Shown in pieces: positions 52,807-62,802 of a stretch of 64,000 nucleotides of DNA. Made by a program: the position numbers and the translations under genes. This DNA comes from Gp13-AA77 sp035949375. GTDB taxonomy: Bacteria > Acidobacteriota > Terriglobia > UBA7540. Under the pieces are notes generated by a model. The model was given only the letters and a program-made list of their open reading frames with translations. It had not been told where the DNA came from and made no database searches. Numbering within the stretch: the stretch's first letter is position 1; every line of letters begins with the position of its first letter. Where the stretch lies: positions 1 to 64,000 of the forward strand of contig DASZIG010000021.1 of NCBI GenBank assembly GCA_035949375.1, written 5' to 3'.

Positions 52807-53451
52807 TCATCGAGACCGGCGCGAAGACCGGCGACGCGCGTAGCCGGCCAGCCCTATCAGGCCCGAGCCGAGCAACAAGAGCGAACCCGGCTCCGGGATA
52901 ACCGTTTTCGTCGTCCAGTCATTCGAGACGTACGAGAGCAGCGCTTCGCCATTATTGCCGGCCAGCGAGATATTGTCCGTGATCGTGAAGGAGGTGGCTG
53001 AAAAAATGTAGTCCAGGTTGCTGACCACTCCGCCCGAATCCGCATACTCGAGAAGGTTCAGACCTGTGCCGGTTTGCGCCACCGAGGTCACGCCGCTGCC
53101 AAAGAAGCCATAACCGGCAATCAGGGCGTCGATCTCGGTCAGCGAAAACCCAGACGCGGCAGTCACCGCATAAGTTATTTGCGAATCAAGCGATTGACCG
53201 GCTCCCACTGAAAAAGGGGCCTGGAAGATCAGCCCGCTCGCGTTCGGGATCACGCTGATCTGGCTGGCAGAAAGGGGAGCAGTTCCGGTCGCGCTGTCCG
53301 TATAGGAAAAACCGCTGAAGACGAGGGAGCCAATCGAGCAACTGGCGCCTCCGAGGTACGACTGGAGCGATCCAGTCCCGCAATTACCCGCCGCCGCGAG
53401 GGAGCTGATCCCAAGCACCAGGGCGAGCAGCAGAACAAGTCTGCGTGTCAT
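52807..53451 (-). CDS. PEP-CTERM sorting-domain protein
   Basis: 214 residues from the ATG at 53451 (AGAAGG upstream). Signal peptide at 1-21 (LVLLLALVLGISSLAAA). A central domain of about 150 residues with an early Cys pair and Ser/Gly/Thr-rich strands. The tail VIPEPGSLLLLGSGLIGLAGYARRRSSRRSR is a textbook PEP-CTERM: PEP, hydrophobic helix, basic end, processed by exosortase and archaeosortase-type enzymes. Function of the body unknown. It lies upstream of the SBBP gene on minus. Confidence 0.88.
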   Translation of the reverse strand: MTRRLVLLLALVLGISSLAAAGNCGTGSLQSYLGGASCSIGSLVFSGFSYTDSATGTAPLSASQISVIPNASGLIFQAPFSVGAGQSLDSQITYAVTAASGFSLTEIDALIAGYGFFGSGVTSVAQTGTGLNLLEYADSGGVVSNLDYIFSATSFTITDNISLAGNNGEALLSYVSNDWTTKTVIPEPGSLLLLGSGLIGLAGYARRRSSRRSR

Positions 53452-53735
53452 TAGCCTTCTCTCCCCCCGGCCGGCCGGCAACTTCAGGTTGCCCGAAGCA
53501 GGCTGCCCCACAACGCGGGTACGGAAGATCCCTCACTTTTGTGTCCTGCTATCAGTACCCGATTAGATGATAGTTGTCAAGCACAAACTCCGTTGTCCCA
53601 TCTTATGAACTCCGGCATTTCTGACTAAGGTAATGGCGGGCGGACGTCGCCGGTCGAGAAACCAGCCCCGGAGCTGTGGTCGATCAGGGCTATCTCTAAT
53701 CATCCGATCATCGATCGGTCGATCACCCCATGCCT

Positions 53736-56384
53736 TCACTCGTGCCGCAGCGCCGCGATGGGTTCGATTCCGAGCGCCCGGCGTGTGGGCGCCCAGGACG
53801 AAAGCAACCCCAGCACGAGAATCGTTCCGAGGACCGCCAGCAGCGTCCAAAGATCGTGAGACGAGGCTCCGTAGACCACACTCGCGAGCACCTGACCGGC
53901 AGCCAGGGCCAGCACCAGGCCGATGGCCGAGCCTATGGCCATGAGCACCATGATCCTGCCGAGAACGAGTTTCAGCACCTGAGCGGGACGCGCGCCGATG
54001 GCCATGCGGATGCCGATCTCGCGCACGCGGCGCGCCACCGCGTACGACACGAGGCCGTGAATCCCCGTCACTGCCAGCATGATCGCGAGCACGCCGAAGG
54101 CGCTTAGTGCGATCGCCGCCGCGTGCGTCGGGAAGAATGCGAAACCGAGCATGTCACTAAGACTGCCCGTTCCATAAACCGGCAGTTCACGATCGAGTGT
54201 CTCGACGGCCCGTCGCATCTCGCTGACCATCTGCGACGCCGGGAGTGACGATCGAACCTCGACCGTGGTGGTCGGGTTGGGAGATTGCAGAATCGGCCAG
54301 AAGACCGCGGGCATTTGGGATTCGGTGAGGCTTTCGTATTTCCCCTCTTCGACTTCGCCAACCACTTCCACAAGATCGCCCTGGCGGAAGCGCTTGCCGA
54401 TCGCGTTTTCGGAATGCAGCACGCGTTTGGCAAAAGCGATGTTGACGATCGCCACGCGCGGAGATTTCTCATCATCATGCCAGTTGAAATCCCTACCTGC
54501 CAGCAGCCTCGTTCCCATCGTCGCGAAGAATCCAGGCGAGACCTGATAGTAAGTGACGCTGACCCAGTCGGCTTGCTGGGGTGCCGTTTTTTCAGCGGGA
54601 TACACCGTGGTGTGGGACTGATCGATGCTGAGCGGCATGGAGTCGGAATAAGAGGCGGAGCGTACTCCCGGCAACTGTTCAAACGTCTCAAGTACCTTGC
54701 GCTGGAAAGAGCCGACCTTTTCGTTCCCGGAGTAACCGGCCAGGCCCAGATCAAACGCCACCACCGAAACGCCCTCCGGCTCGAAGCCCAGGCGCATTTT
54801 CAGCGCTTGTTGAAGGCCGCGCAGCGAGATCAGGCAGGCGGCCACGAGTACAAAACAGAGACTCACTTGCAGCACCACCAGTGCATCGCGGAAAGCCAGC
54901 CGCCTTCGGCCCGAACTCGCGACGGCCCCTTTCAGAACCGCGTTAGGGTCTGTCTTCGACGCGCGCCAGGCGGGAGCGCAACCAAACAGGGCCCCTGCCA
55001 CAATGGAAACGGCGAAGGCAAACAGGAACACGCGCCAATCCGAGTTAACGTTCATCTGCACAGGAAAGTCCATGGGGGCGCGCCAGCGGGTGAGGGCTTG
55101 AGACAAGCCAAACGCGAGCGCGTATCCAGACCCGCCGCCGGCGAGCGACAGCACTAAGGTCTCCGTCAGCACCTGGCGCACTACGCGGCTGCGTTTGGCG
55201 CCGATCGAGAGCCGGATCGCGATCTCGCGCTGCCGGTCTGCCGCTCGCGCCGTCAGTAAACTCGCGAGGTTTGTGCAAGCCGCGAGCAGCACCAGGGCTG
55301 CCAGGCCCAGCACCCCGAGCGTGAACGCTTTGGTGGGACCACCGAAGTAATCGCCAACCAGTCCGGGTTTGGCCAGCTTGAACTGCAACCCTTCATCGTT
55401 GTCCGGATGCTCGCGGGCGAGCTCGGCGCCAATGGTATTCAGGTTCGCGAGCGCTTCCGCCTTAGATACGCCGGGCTTGATCCGGCCGAGAACGAAAGTG
55501 TTCCAGGTACTTCTTTCATTGAGCCAGCCCGTTCCGGAGTGCGCTTCGATCTGCGGCTCCATCATCATTGGCACCCAGGCTTCGGGCCAGTACCAAAGTT
55601 CGGTGCCGTGAAAATCCGGCGGAGCTACTCCGAGGACCGTATAAGGCAGGCGATTGAGGAGGACGGTCTTCCCGACGATCCCAGCATCAGAACCGAATCG
55701 GCCGCGCCAGGCGTTATAGCTCAGGACGGCGTAAGGGCTTTCGCGAGGACGCAGGTCGTCGGCCTGATGAAAGAATCGGCCCATTAAGGGACGCACGCCG
55801 AGTACGTCAAAATAGTTCCCGGTAGCGAGCAAGCCCCAGACGCGCGTCGCCCCACCGGCCGATCCGAGCTCCATCGGCGCGAGGCGGTATCCCGCCAGTC
55901 CGGCGAACGTCTGGTTGCGATCCCGAAGGTCCCTGTAATTCGGAAATGACTGCGTAACGTTAGAGTTCTTGGTTTCGAGAAAGGCCAATTGGTCCGGATG
56001 TTCGACCGGCAACGGCCGCAGCAACAGCGCGTTGATCACGCTGAAGACCAGGGCATTGGCTCCGATGCCGAGTGCGAGCGAGAGCACGGCCACCACGGTG
56101 AATCCGGGGTTTCTCCGCAGCATGCGCAGAGCATACCGAAAGTCCTGCCCGAGCGTTGCCAGAGTATTCCATCCCCACATTTCCCTGCTCCCTTCTTGCG
56201 CCAGAGTCACACTCCCGAACCGGCGCAGCGCTGCGTAGTGGGCGTCCTCGGGCGACATGCCGGCTTCGAGGTTTTCCTGCTCCTCCATACGAAGATGGAA
56301 GCGAATCTGTTCCTCGAGATCGTCAACGGGCTTGCGCCGCGCAAACACAGCGCGCAGCTTCACAATCTGTCTTTTCCAGGTCAT
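53736..56384 (-). CDS. ADOP-type permease 1 (MacB/FtsX fold)
   Basis: 882 residues from the ATG at 56384. The N-terminal 60 residues carry the ADOP-specific EEQIRFHLRMEEQENLEAGMSPEDAHYAALRRFGS, followed by a MacB core (DFRYALRMLRRNPGFTVVAVLSLALGIGANALVF), a periplasmic domain, an FtsX TM block, and a repeat of the same core in the second half. It ends APTRRALGIEPIAALRHE. No ATPase gene lies nearby, hence 'orphan'. It is the least similar of the three to its neighbours. Substrate not assignable; antibiotics, peptides and lipids are all handled by relatives. Confidence 0.9.
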   Translation of the reverse strand: MTWKRQIVKLRAVFARRKPVDDLEEQIRFHLRMEEQENLEAGMSPEDAHYAALRRFGSVTLAQEGSREMWGWNTLATLGQDFRYALRMLRRNPGFTVVAVLSLALGIGANALVFSVINALLLRPLPVEHPDQLAFLETKNSNVTQSFPNYRDLRDRNQTFAGLAGYRLAPMELGSAGGATRVWGLLATGNYFDVLGVRPLMGRFFHQADDLRPRESPYAVLSYNAWRGRFGSDAGIVGKTVLLNRLPYTVLGVAPPDFHGTELWYWPEAWVPMMMEPQIEAHSGTGWLNERSTWNTFVLGRIKPGVSKAEALANLNTIGAELAREHPDNDEGLQFKLAKPGLVGDYFGGPTKAFTLGVLGLAALVLLAACTNLASLLTARAADRQREIAIRLSIGAKRSRVVRQVLTETLVLSLAGGGSGYALAFGLSQALTRWRAPMDFPVQMNVNSDWRVFLFAFAVSIVAGALFGCAPAWRASKTDPNAVLKGAVASSGRRRLAFRDALVVLQVSLCFVLVAACLISLRGLQQALKMRLGFEPEGVSVVAFDLGLAGYSGNEKVGSFQRKVLETFEQLPGVRSASYSDSMPLSIDQSHTTVYPAEKTAPQQADWVSVTYYQVSPGFFATMGTRLLAGRDFNWHDDEKSPRVAIVNIAFAKRVLHSENAIGKRFRQGDLVEVVGEVEEGKYESLTESQMPAVFWPILQSPNPTTTVEVRSSLPASQMVSEMRRAVETLDRELPVYGTGSLSDMLGFAFFPTHAAAIALSAFGVLAIMLAVTGIHGLVSYAVARRVREIGIRMAIGARPAQVLKLVLGRIMVLMAIGSAIGLVLALAAGQVLASVVYGASSHDLWTLLAVLGTILVLGLLSSWAPTRRALGIEPIAALRHE

Positions 56385-56470
56385 TGCAAATACCTGACTA
56401 ATACCTGCGGTTCGAATTTGCCCGATCACCCGATCACTCAATCACCCGGTCGCCCGATCACACAATGGTG

Positions 56471-59152
56471 TCACTCGTAGCGCAACGCCACCATAGGGTC
56501 GACCTTCGTCGCACGGCGCGCAGGGATGTAGCTCGCCAGCATCGCAATCAGCGCAAGCGCGGCCGCGAATACCGCGTAAGTGAGAAAATCGGTCCGGCTG
56601 ACTCCGTAAAGGTGGATGGCTGCGCCCGTCCAGCCGATGGGTCCCGTGGGAAGCAGGCGCGTCAGGGCCAGGGAAGCGGCGATTCCGAGCGCGGTTCCGG
56701 TGGCGGTGAGCAGAGCGGTGTGCTTGAACACGAGCCCGAGGACGGTCTTGCGATCGGCGCCCAGCGCCACGCGAATGCCGATCTCCCGCGTGCGCTGGTT
56801 CACCGAATACGACATGACTCCGTACAGGCCAACCGCCGCCACCAGGGCGGCGAGAAGGCCGAAAACACCAAGCAGCCTCACGATCGGGCGGCGCAGGGAG
56901 ACGGACTCCGATTCGTAGATCAGTTGGTCCATGGTTTCGGGCTGCTCCCACACCTGGCTCTTGTCCACGCCGTGCAGTTCGCTGCGGAGTTTCACACCGA
57001 CGCCTGCGATGTCGGACGTGGAAGTGACCCGCGCGGCCAGGCTCAGGCCGCCCTGGGGAGCCTGATCCCACGGCCGGTAGGCGATGGGCGCCGAATCCTC
57101 ATCCATGTTGCGCTGCCTTACGTCCGCTATCACGCCGACAATCTCGCGTCCTACAGCCGGTGAATCCCCCAGGCGCAGACGCTTGCCGAGTGGGCTTTCA
57201 CCCGCGAAGAAACGGCGAGCCAGCGTCTGGTTGATCACGAGTACGGGCGGCGAGTTGGCCGTGTCGCGCTCCGTAAAGGCGCGCCCTTCGAGAAGGGGGA
57301 TCCTCAGCGTGCGGAAGAGGTCCGGGGTCACCGCCACGGTTCTGAGCGTCGCCTGCTGACCTTGGGATGCCGCCCGGCCTTCGATGACGAACCCGGTTCC
57401 TTGAGCGCCCTGGAGCGGAAGACTGTCGGTGATGCCGGCGGCCTCGACCGAAGGCAGCTTCAAAGCTTTCTCGAGCACGCTATGCGCGAGTGCAATGCGT
57501 GCCGCCGCGGATGAGTAACGGGGCTGATCGAGCCCTGCTGAGACCGTGACCACGTTGGAAGGGTCGAAGCCCGGGGGACGAGTTTGCACCTCGAGGAAGC
57601 TGCGAAACAGCAACCCGAAGCTGATCAACAGGACCAGCGCCAGCGCCATCTCCGTGATCACGAGCGAGCTGTGGACGCGGTGCCTGCTCAGTCCTCCGGC
57701 GGCTTGCGTCGAATCCTTCAGGGCGTGGTTGAGGTCGACCTTCGCGGCTTGCCTTGCCGGAGCCAGGCCAAACGCCACGCCCGCCCCGAGAGCCACGAGA
57801 AGACCAAAGACGAAAACGCGAGCGTCAATCGCCACCGGGGCGTTGTCGAGATAGCTGGCCATCATCCGGGCGAGCAGGTCTCTGGACCAGAGGGCCAGCG
57901 CCAGGCCGGCCGCTCCCCCTCCGACGTAGAGCAAGACCGTCTCGGTGAGTAACTGCCGGACTACGCGACCGCGTGTGCAGCCGAGGGCGGTGCGCACCGC
58001 TAATTCCCTTTGCCGGGTGACGCCGCGCGCGAGGAGGAGCCCGGAGACGTTCGCGCAGGCTACCAGCATCACCAATCCCACCGCGCCAAACATGATCCAA
58101 AGAGTCTGCTGCATCCGCCTCGCGGTCGGTTGCAGGTCTGCGGCCGCTTCCCTCACGGTCACGAGCTTTACAAGACGGCCCTGATTCGTACCTGGAAACT
58201 GAAGCTCAAGCTCGCGGGCGATGCCCGTCATCTCCGCCTGAGCCTGCGGCAAGGTGACGGCACGCTTGAGCCGCGCGAAGGCATGGTAGCTCATCGAGCT
58301 TTCGGCATGATCGGTCGCGGCAGGGCCGGGGACAAGGGGCGCAAAAATCTCGCGGTCCTCGAAGCGGAAGTCCGGCGGCAGAACTCCCACCACCGCATAG
58401 GCCCGGTTATCGAGAATCAGCCTTTTCCCGAGGATGTGAGCGTCAGCGTTGAAGCGGTTCCGCCAGCAATCGTTGGATAGGATCACGACCCCGTCGTTTC
58501 CGGCGCGTTCTTCGGCGGGTTCAAAGTTGCGCCCGAGCAAAGGCTCCACACCGAGGGTCGGCAGCCAGTCGGCGGAGATAAGATCTCCGTGAATGCGTTG
58601 AGGCTCGTCACCGGCGAGTGTGAGCCAGGCGCCCTCAAAGGCCGCCATGCGCTCGAAGGACTGATTCCTCGCCTTCCAGTCTTCGTAATCAGCGAGCGAA
58701 ACGACGTCGCCGAAACCGTCGCGCAGGTCGCCCGAGGCCACCCAAACAAGCCGGTCCGGATCGTGGTATGGGAACGAACGCGACTTCATGAGGACGGTGC
58801 TCAACACGCTGAAGATGGCCGTGTTCGCGCCGATGCCGAGCGCGAGCGTCACAAGGGCGACGATTGTGAAGCCGGGGTTCCTGCGCAACTGGCGAAGCCC
58901 GTAGCGAACGTCCTGCAGGAGCGCCTCGAGCGAGATCCATCCCCACATCTCCCGGCTCCTCCCCTCGGCCAAGACCACGTTGCCGAAGCGCCGCAAGGCC
59001 GCATAATGCGCCTCATCCGCAGGCATGCCGGCTTCGAGATTCTCCTGCTCCTCCATCGCGACATGGGTGCGGATCTCGTCGCGAAGCTCGGAGGCGCGCC
59101 GCCGCCGGCGGAAGATGCCACCGAGTTTGGTGACCTGCCGTCGCCAACCCAT
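56471..59152 (-). CDS. ADOP-type permease 2 (MacB/FtsX fold)
   Basis: 893 residues, ATG with GGAAGG just upstream. Same plan: RDEIRTHVAMEEQENLEAGMPADEAHYAALRRFGNV, DVRYGLRQLRRNPGFTIVALVTLALGIGANTAIF, periplasmic domain, FtsX block twice. It ends SYIPARRATKVDPMVALRYE, the sequence also found as a relic at 30439. Two genes of the trio share the stop-proximal DNA closely, so gene conversion between copies is plausible. It lies 86 bp from permease 1 and 58 bp from permease 3. Confidence 0.92.
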   Translation of the reverse strand: MGWRRQVTKLGGIFRRRRRASELRDEIRTHVAMEEQENLEAGMPADEAHYAALRRFGNVVLAEGRSREMWGWISLEALLQDVRYGLRQLRRNPGFTIVALVTLALGIGANTAIFSVLSTVLMKSRSFPYHDPDRLVWVASGDLRDGFGDVVSLADYEDWKARNQSFERMAAFEGAWLTLAGDEPQRIHGDLISADWLPTLGVEPLLGRNFEPAEERAGNDGVVILSNDCWRNRFNADAHILGKRLILDNRAYAVVGVLPPDFRFEDREIFAPLVPGPAATDHAESSMSYHAFARLKRAVTLPQAQAEMTGIARELELQFPGTNQGRLVKLVTVREAAADLQPTARRMQQTLWIMFGAVGLVMLVACANVSGLLLARGVTRQRELAVRTALGCTRGRVVRQLLTETVLLYVGGGAAGLALALWSRDLLARMMASYLDNAPVAIDARVFVFGLLVALGAGVAFGLAPARQAAKVDLNHALKDSTQAAGGLSRHRVHSSLVITEMALALVLLISFGLLFRSFLEVQTRPPGFDPSNVVTVSAGLDQPRYSSAAARIALAHSVLEKALKLPSVEAAGITDSLPLQGAQGTGFVIEGRAASQGQQATLRTVAVTPDLFRTLRIPLLEGRAFTERDTANSPPVLVINQTLARRFFAGESPLGKRLRLGDSPAVGREIVGVIADVRQRNMDEDSAPIAYRPWDQAPQGGLSLAARVTSTSDIAGVGVKLRSELHGVDKSQVWEQPETMDQLIYESESVSLRRPIVRLLGVFGLLAALVAAVGLYGVMSYSVNQRTREIGIRVALGADRKTVLGLVFKHTALLTATGTALGIAASLALTRLLPTGPIGWTGAAIHLYGVSRTDFLTYAVFAAALALIAMLASYIPARRATKVDPMVALRYE

Positions 59153-59210
59153 TACCCTTCCTCCTGGCTTTAAATCACCCGATCACCCGATCACTCAATC
59201 ACTCAATGCT

Positions 59211-61874
59211 TCACTCAGACCGCAGCGCTACCATGGGATCGACCTTCGTCGCCCGGCGCGCAGGGATGTAGCTGGCCAACACAGCAACGATCGTCAGCAG
59301 TACGGACACGCTCGCGAACGTGATGGGGTCGGCAGGGCGAACTCCGTACAGGATGCTCGAAAGGAAGCGCGTCAGGACCAGGGCCGCAACCAGGCCCGCT
59401 GCCATGCCGATCAGCGTGAGCCTCAGCCCTTGTCCGACCACGAGCCTCAGCAGGTCTTTACTGTTTGCGCCTAACGCCATGCGGAGGCCGATTTCATGGG
59501 TTCTCTGGCTGACGGAGTACGACGTCACCCCGAAGATTCCCACCGCCGCCAGGGCAAGGGCCACGAACGCGAACACTCCAAGCAGGATGAAGGCGAGCCG
59601 ATGTGCGGACAGCACGCTCGATACGATTTCGTCCATGCTCCTGACGTTGAAAACCGGCTGATCCTTGTCCACAGCCCAAATCGCCGCTTTGATGGAGGGC
59701 AGGATGGCCTCCGGACGCGAAGTTGTGCGGACCACCATGCTCAGGGTCTGATCGCCCGTCTGCAGGTAAGGGAAGTAGATCGTCGGCCGCGTCTGCTGGT
59801 CAAGACCGGTGTCGTGGACCCCGCCGACCACGCCCACGATTTCGCGCGGCTGCGAGGCTGCCCCGAACATCACGTGCCTGCCGATCGGATCCTCATGGGG
59901 GAAGTAGTGATGAGCCAGCGTCTGGTCCACGATCACCACGCGGGGCCCGTCCGCGTTGTCGTGGTCCGTGAAGACGCGGCCTTCGATCAACGGAACGCCC
60001 ATGGTGGCGAAATAGGTTGGGCTTATATCCCTCAAATCCGCTGCGGACTCCTCTCCCGGTGGCGCTGGCGGCGCCTCTTTGACGGTGAAGGCCGCCATAT
60101 CCATGTCGTCCTGGCTCAAAGGAATGATTTCGGTCAACGCCGCCGAACGTACTCCCGGGATGGCCTCGACATTCGTGAGAAACCGGGCAAAGGCGGCCGA
60201 GCGCTGGCCCGGCTCGCGGTACTTGGAGTCTTTCGTATCGTTCGCCAGCTTGATCCGCAACGTAAGCAGTTGGCCGGGCGTGAAACCTGGGTCGGCGGCC
60301 AGGAGGCTCCAGAAAGTCTTGATCATCAAGCCGGCCCCGATGACCAACACGAACGCCAGAGCCGCCTCGGCCGTCACGAGCATGGCTCGCGTACGCTGCC
60401 CCCGCCGGTCGGAGAGGACTCCGCCGCCGCTTTCCTTAAGAGTTTCATTGACGTTGCATCGCGCGCCTTGAAGCGCAGGCACCAGGCCGACGGCGATCCC
60501 TGTCAGCAATGCGACCACAAAGGTGAACGCGACCACGGTGCCGTCCATGTGAATCCTGGGCAGCAACACGGAGTCCGCCGCGTTGGGAACGGGTATCCGC
60601 GACGGCACGACTCGCATCAGCAGGGCGGTGCCCCAGAATGCGAGCAGCAGGCCGGCGCCGCCGCTGAGCAATCCGAGCAGCGTGCTCTCCGCCAAGAACT
60701 GGCGAATCAGCCGCCGGCTTCCGGCTCCCAAAGCCACACGAATCGCGACTTCTCTCTGGCGGCCCAGCGCCCGCCCCAGCATCAAGTTCGCGACGTTGAC
60801 GCAGGCGATCAGCAGAACGAACCCGACGCCCGCCAGCAGGACGAGCAGCGCGGGGCGAATGTATTCGACGCGTACCGCCTGAAGCGGCACCATGACCACT
60901 CCCCATCCCCTTCGGTCAGGCCGCTCGTTGCCGATCCGTTCGGCGACGATGCCGAGCTCAGCCGATGCCTGTTCGAGCGTGAGTCCGGCTTTTGGCCTGC
61001 CGAAGACGCCGAGGTCTCCGTCGGCCCGTTTCACCCACTCGGTGTCGAAGGGGACAACCACGTCGGCGGGAAAGGCGGGGGAAAACGAAGCAGGAAGAAC
61101 CCCGATGATCGTGTAGCGATCGCCGTTCAACGTCAGGCCGGCGCCGACCACTGCCGGATTGCCTCCGAATCGTCTTTGCCAATAGCCGTAACCCAGGATG
61201 GCGAGATTGTGACGTCCCTCCGCTTCTTCCAGGCGGAAGGTCCGGCCGAGGACCGGCTTGATGCCAAAAAAGTCTCCGAAATTGGCGGTGACGCGCAGTC
61301 CCGAGACCTGCTCGGGCTCGCCGGCGCCGGTCACGGTCCCGCTTCCGTGTTCGAACAGGAACAGGTCCTCGAATGACTTGCTCTGCTCTTTCCAGTCGAG
61401 GTAGTCCTGACCGGTCGGTCCCACGCGATTCCAGCCTCGGGCGAGGTTTCTCACCCAGATCACCACCAGGCGGTTGGAAGCCCGGACCGGCAATCGCTCG
61501 AGAAGCACCGTGTTCACAACGCTGAAGATTGTGCTGTTGGCGCCGATGCCGAGCGCCAGGGTCAAGATGGCGACGATCGTGAACCCGGGATTCCTGCGCA
61601 ACTGGCGAACGCCGTAGCGAACGTCCTGCAGGAGCGTCTCGAGCGCGCTCCATCCCCACATCTCGCGGCTTCCTTCCTGAACCCGGGCCACGTTGCCGAA
61701 TCGGCGGAGCGCCGCATAATGCGCCTCATCCGGCGGCATGCCGGATTCGAGATTCTCCTGCTCCTCCATTCCGAGGTGCGTACGAATCTCTTCCTCAAGA
61801 TCGTCCGCGGGCTGGCGTCCCGCGAACAAAGCGCGCAGCTTGGCGAACCGTCGTTTCCAGCTCACCTTATTCAT
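59211..61874 (-). CDS. ADOP-type permease 3 (MacB/FtsX fold)
   Basis: 887 residues. EEEIRTHLGMEEQENLESGMPPDEAHYAALRRFGNVARVQEGSREMWGW, then DVRYGVRQLRRNPGFTIVAILTLALGIGANSTIFS, and the usual two FtsX halves, ending SYIPARRATKVDPMVALRSE. It is the first permease after the minus-strand PadR gene (109 bp away), so all three are likely under that regulator. Confidence 0.92.
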   Translation of the reverse strand: MNKVSWKRRFAKLRALFAGRQPADDLEEEIRTHLGMEEQENLESGMPPDEAHYAALRRFGNVARVQEGSREMWGWSALETLLQDVRYGVRQLRRNPGFTIVAILTLALGIGANSTIFSVVNTVLLERLPVRASNRLVVIWVRNLARGWNRVGPTGQDYLDWKEQSKSFEDLFLFEHGSGTVTGAGEPEQVSGLRVTANFGDFFGIKPVLGRTFRLEEAEGRHNLAILGYGYWQRRFGGNPAVVGAGLTLNGDRYTIIGVLPASFSPAFPADVVVPFDTEWVKRADGDLGVFGRPKAGLTLEQASAELGIVAERIGNERPDRRGWGVVMVPLQAVRVEYIRPALLVLLAGVGFVLLIACVNVANLMLGRALGRQREVAIRVALGAGSRRLIRQFLAESTLLGLLSGGAGLLLAFWGTALLMRVVPSRIPVPNAADSVLLPRIHMDGTVVAFTFVVALLTGIAVGLVPALQGARCNVNETLKESGGGVLSDRRGQRTRAMLVTAEAALAFVLVIGAGLMIKTFWSLLAADPGFTPGQLLTLRIKLANDTKDSKYREPGQRSAAFARFLTNVEAIPGVRSAALTEIIPLSQDDMDMAAFTVKEAPPAPPGEESAADLRDISPTYFATMGVPLIEGRVFTDHDNADGPRVVIVDQTLAHHYFPHEDPIGRHVMFGAASQPREIVGVVGGVHDTGLDQQTRPTIYFPYLQTGDQTLSMVVRTTSRPEAILPSIKAAIWAVDKDQPVFNVRSMDEIVSSVLSAHRLAFILLGVFAFVALALAAVGIFGVTSYSVSQRTHEIGLRMALGANSKDLLRLVVGQGLRLTLIGMAAGLVAALVLTRFLSSILYGVRPADPITFASVSVLLTIVAVLASYIPARRATKVDPMVALRSE

Positions 61875-61983
61875 AACTTGTCACTCGTAGTCACTCGTCA
61901 CTCGTCGCTTGTGCCTGATCGCTGAAAGCCGACGGCCTTTCAATCGCCAATCACCAATCGTCAAATCACCAATCGCTAATCAC

Positions 61984-62358
61984 TTATTGCCCTTCCCCGG
62001 ACTCAACCGGCTGTAGCACTCCGCTGATGGCCCGTACAAAGCGCTCCCAGCGCGAGGTTTCGGCGACCAGCTTCCGTCGTCCGGCCGGAGTCAGACGGTA
62101 ATACTTCGCCCGCTGGTTGTTCTTCGAAACACCCCACTCGGCGGTGATCCAGCCTTCCTGCTGCAGGCGCTGCAGCGCCGGATAAAGCGAACCGTGCTCG
62201 ACCTTCAGCGCGTCGTCCGACGTGCGCTCGATCGATTTGGCGATGCCGTGCCCGTGCGTCGGTCCCCAGCGCAGGGTGCGCAGAATCAGCATGTCGAGCG
62301 TGCCGTAAACCAGTTCGATCCGGCTCTCCGATTTGGTATTCGTCATAGTGGTAGTCAT
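61984..62358 (-). CDS. PadR-family transcriptional regulator 1
   Basis: 124 residues from the ATG at 62358; the frame is open further into the upstream repeat element without support. Winged helix: LVYGTLDMLILRTLRWGPTHGHGIAKSIERTSDD, then HGSLYPALQRLQQEGWITAEWGVSKNNQRAKYYRLTPAGRRKL, the full PadR signature. In Acidobacteria such genes usually precede ADOP permeases and repress them. Its promoter region holds a matching palindrome just ahead of the ATG. Confidence 0.93.
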   Translation of the reverse strand: MTTTMTNTKSESRIELVYGTLDMLILRTLRWGPTHGHGIAKSIERTSDDALKVEHGSLYPALQRLQQEGWITAEWGVSKNNQRAKYYRLTPAGRRKLVAETSRWERFVRAISGVLQPVESGEGQ

Positions 62359-62362
62359 TCTA

Positions 62363-62378
62363 CTACCCAAAGAGGTAG
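62363..62378. promoter_or_regulatory. Candidate PadR operator
   Basis: CTACC-CAAAGA-GGTAG, a 5-bp inverted repeat five bases before the minus-strand PadR start, extended on one side by a second CTA. PadR sites are usually short palindromes overlapping their own promoter. Inferred from position and symmetry only. Confidence 0.5.
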
Positions 62379-62777
62379 ACAGTCTAGGACTTTTTCGGAA
62401 GGCCGTGGCAGCGCGGGAGCGTTTCGAGGCAGGCCCGAAGGGCCGATCCGCCAAAGCCCAGGCCAACGGCCTGGGCAAGGCCGAGGCGCAAACCAAGGGC
62501 CCTCAAAAGGCGACCCAGGGCTATCGCCGTGACTACAGTTTTGTCGCGCCCCTTCAGGGCTCCCGGAACATCCCGGCGGGAACCCAAACCCAGGCCGTTG
62601 GCCTGGGCTTGGATGGACCGCCCCTTCGGGGCCAGCGGCAAAGCCGCTCCGGTGCAGACCGAGGTCTTTCAGGATCGGCCAGAACATAAGCGCCACACGG
62701 GCATGCAACGCCGCCTCTGCTTCAACTGACCCGCCCTATCTTGATTCGTAATTCTTTTGGAACTTCTGATACACTCC
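62379..62777. other. Intergenic region between divergent PadR genes
   Basis: About 400 bp filled mostly by the MITE-like element at 62432-62633; the rest (62634-62777) becomes AT-rich toward the second PadR gene and probably holds its promoter. The long open frames here follow the repeat and are not called. Confidence 0.5.
62432..62633. mobile_element. MITE-like element between two PadR genes
   Basis: The ends are imperfect inverted repeats of about 45 bp. Each contains the same 19-mer in opposite orientation: CCCAGGCCAACGGCCTGGG at 62457-62475 and CCCAGGCCGTTGGCCTGGG at 62589-62607. Outside these, GGCCCGAAGGGCC at the left mirrors CCCCTTCGGGGCC at the right. No transposase inside. Confidence 0.65.
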
Positions 62778-62792
62778 TATCGTATTCCGATA
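62778..62792. promoter_or_regulatory. Candidate PadR operator 2
   Basis: TATCG-TATTC-CGATA, a 5-bp inverted repeat ending ten bases before the ATG at 62803. Its half-site differs from that of the other PadR gene, so the two regulators may not cross-bind. Confidence 0.45.
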
Positions 62793-62802
62793 AGAGAAGG
62801 CC

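Noticed and set aside
62384..62708. Open frames of 66-118 residues between the PadR genes
   Set aside because: They follow the inverted-repeat element and are a well-known type of spurious frame in GC-rich genomes.
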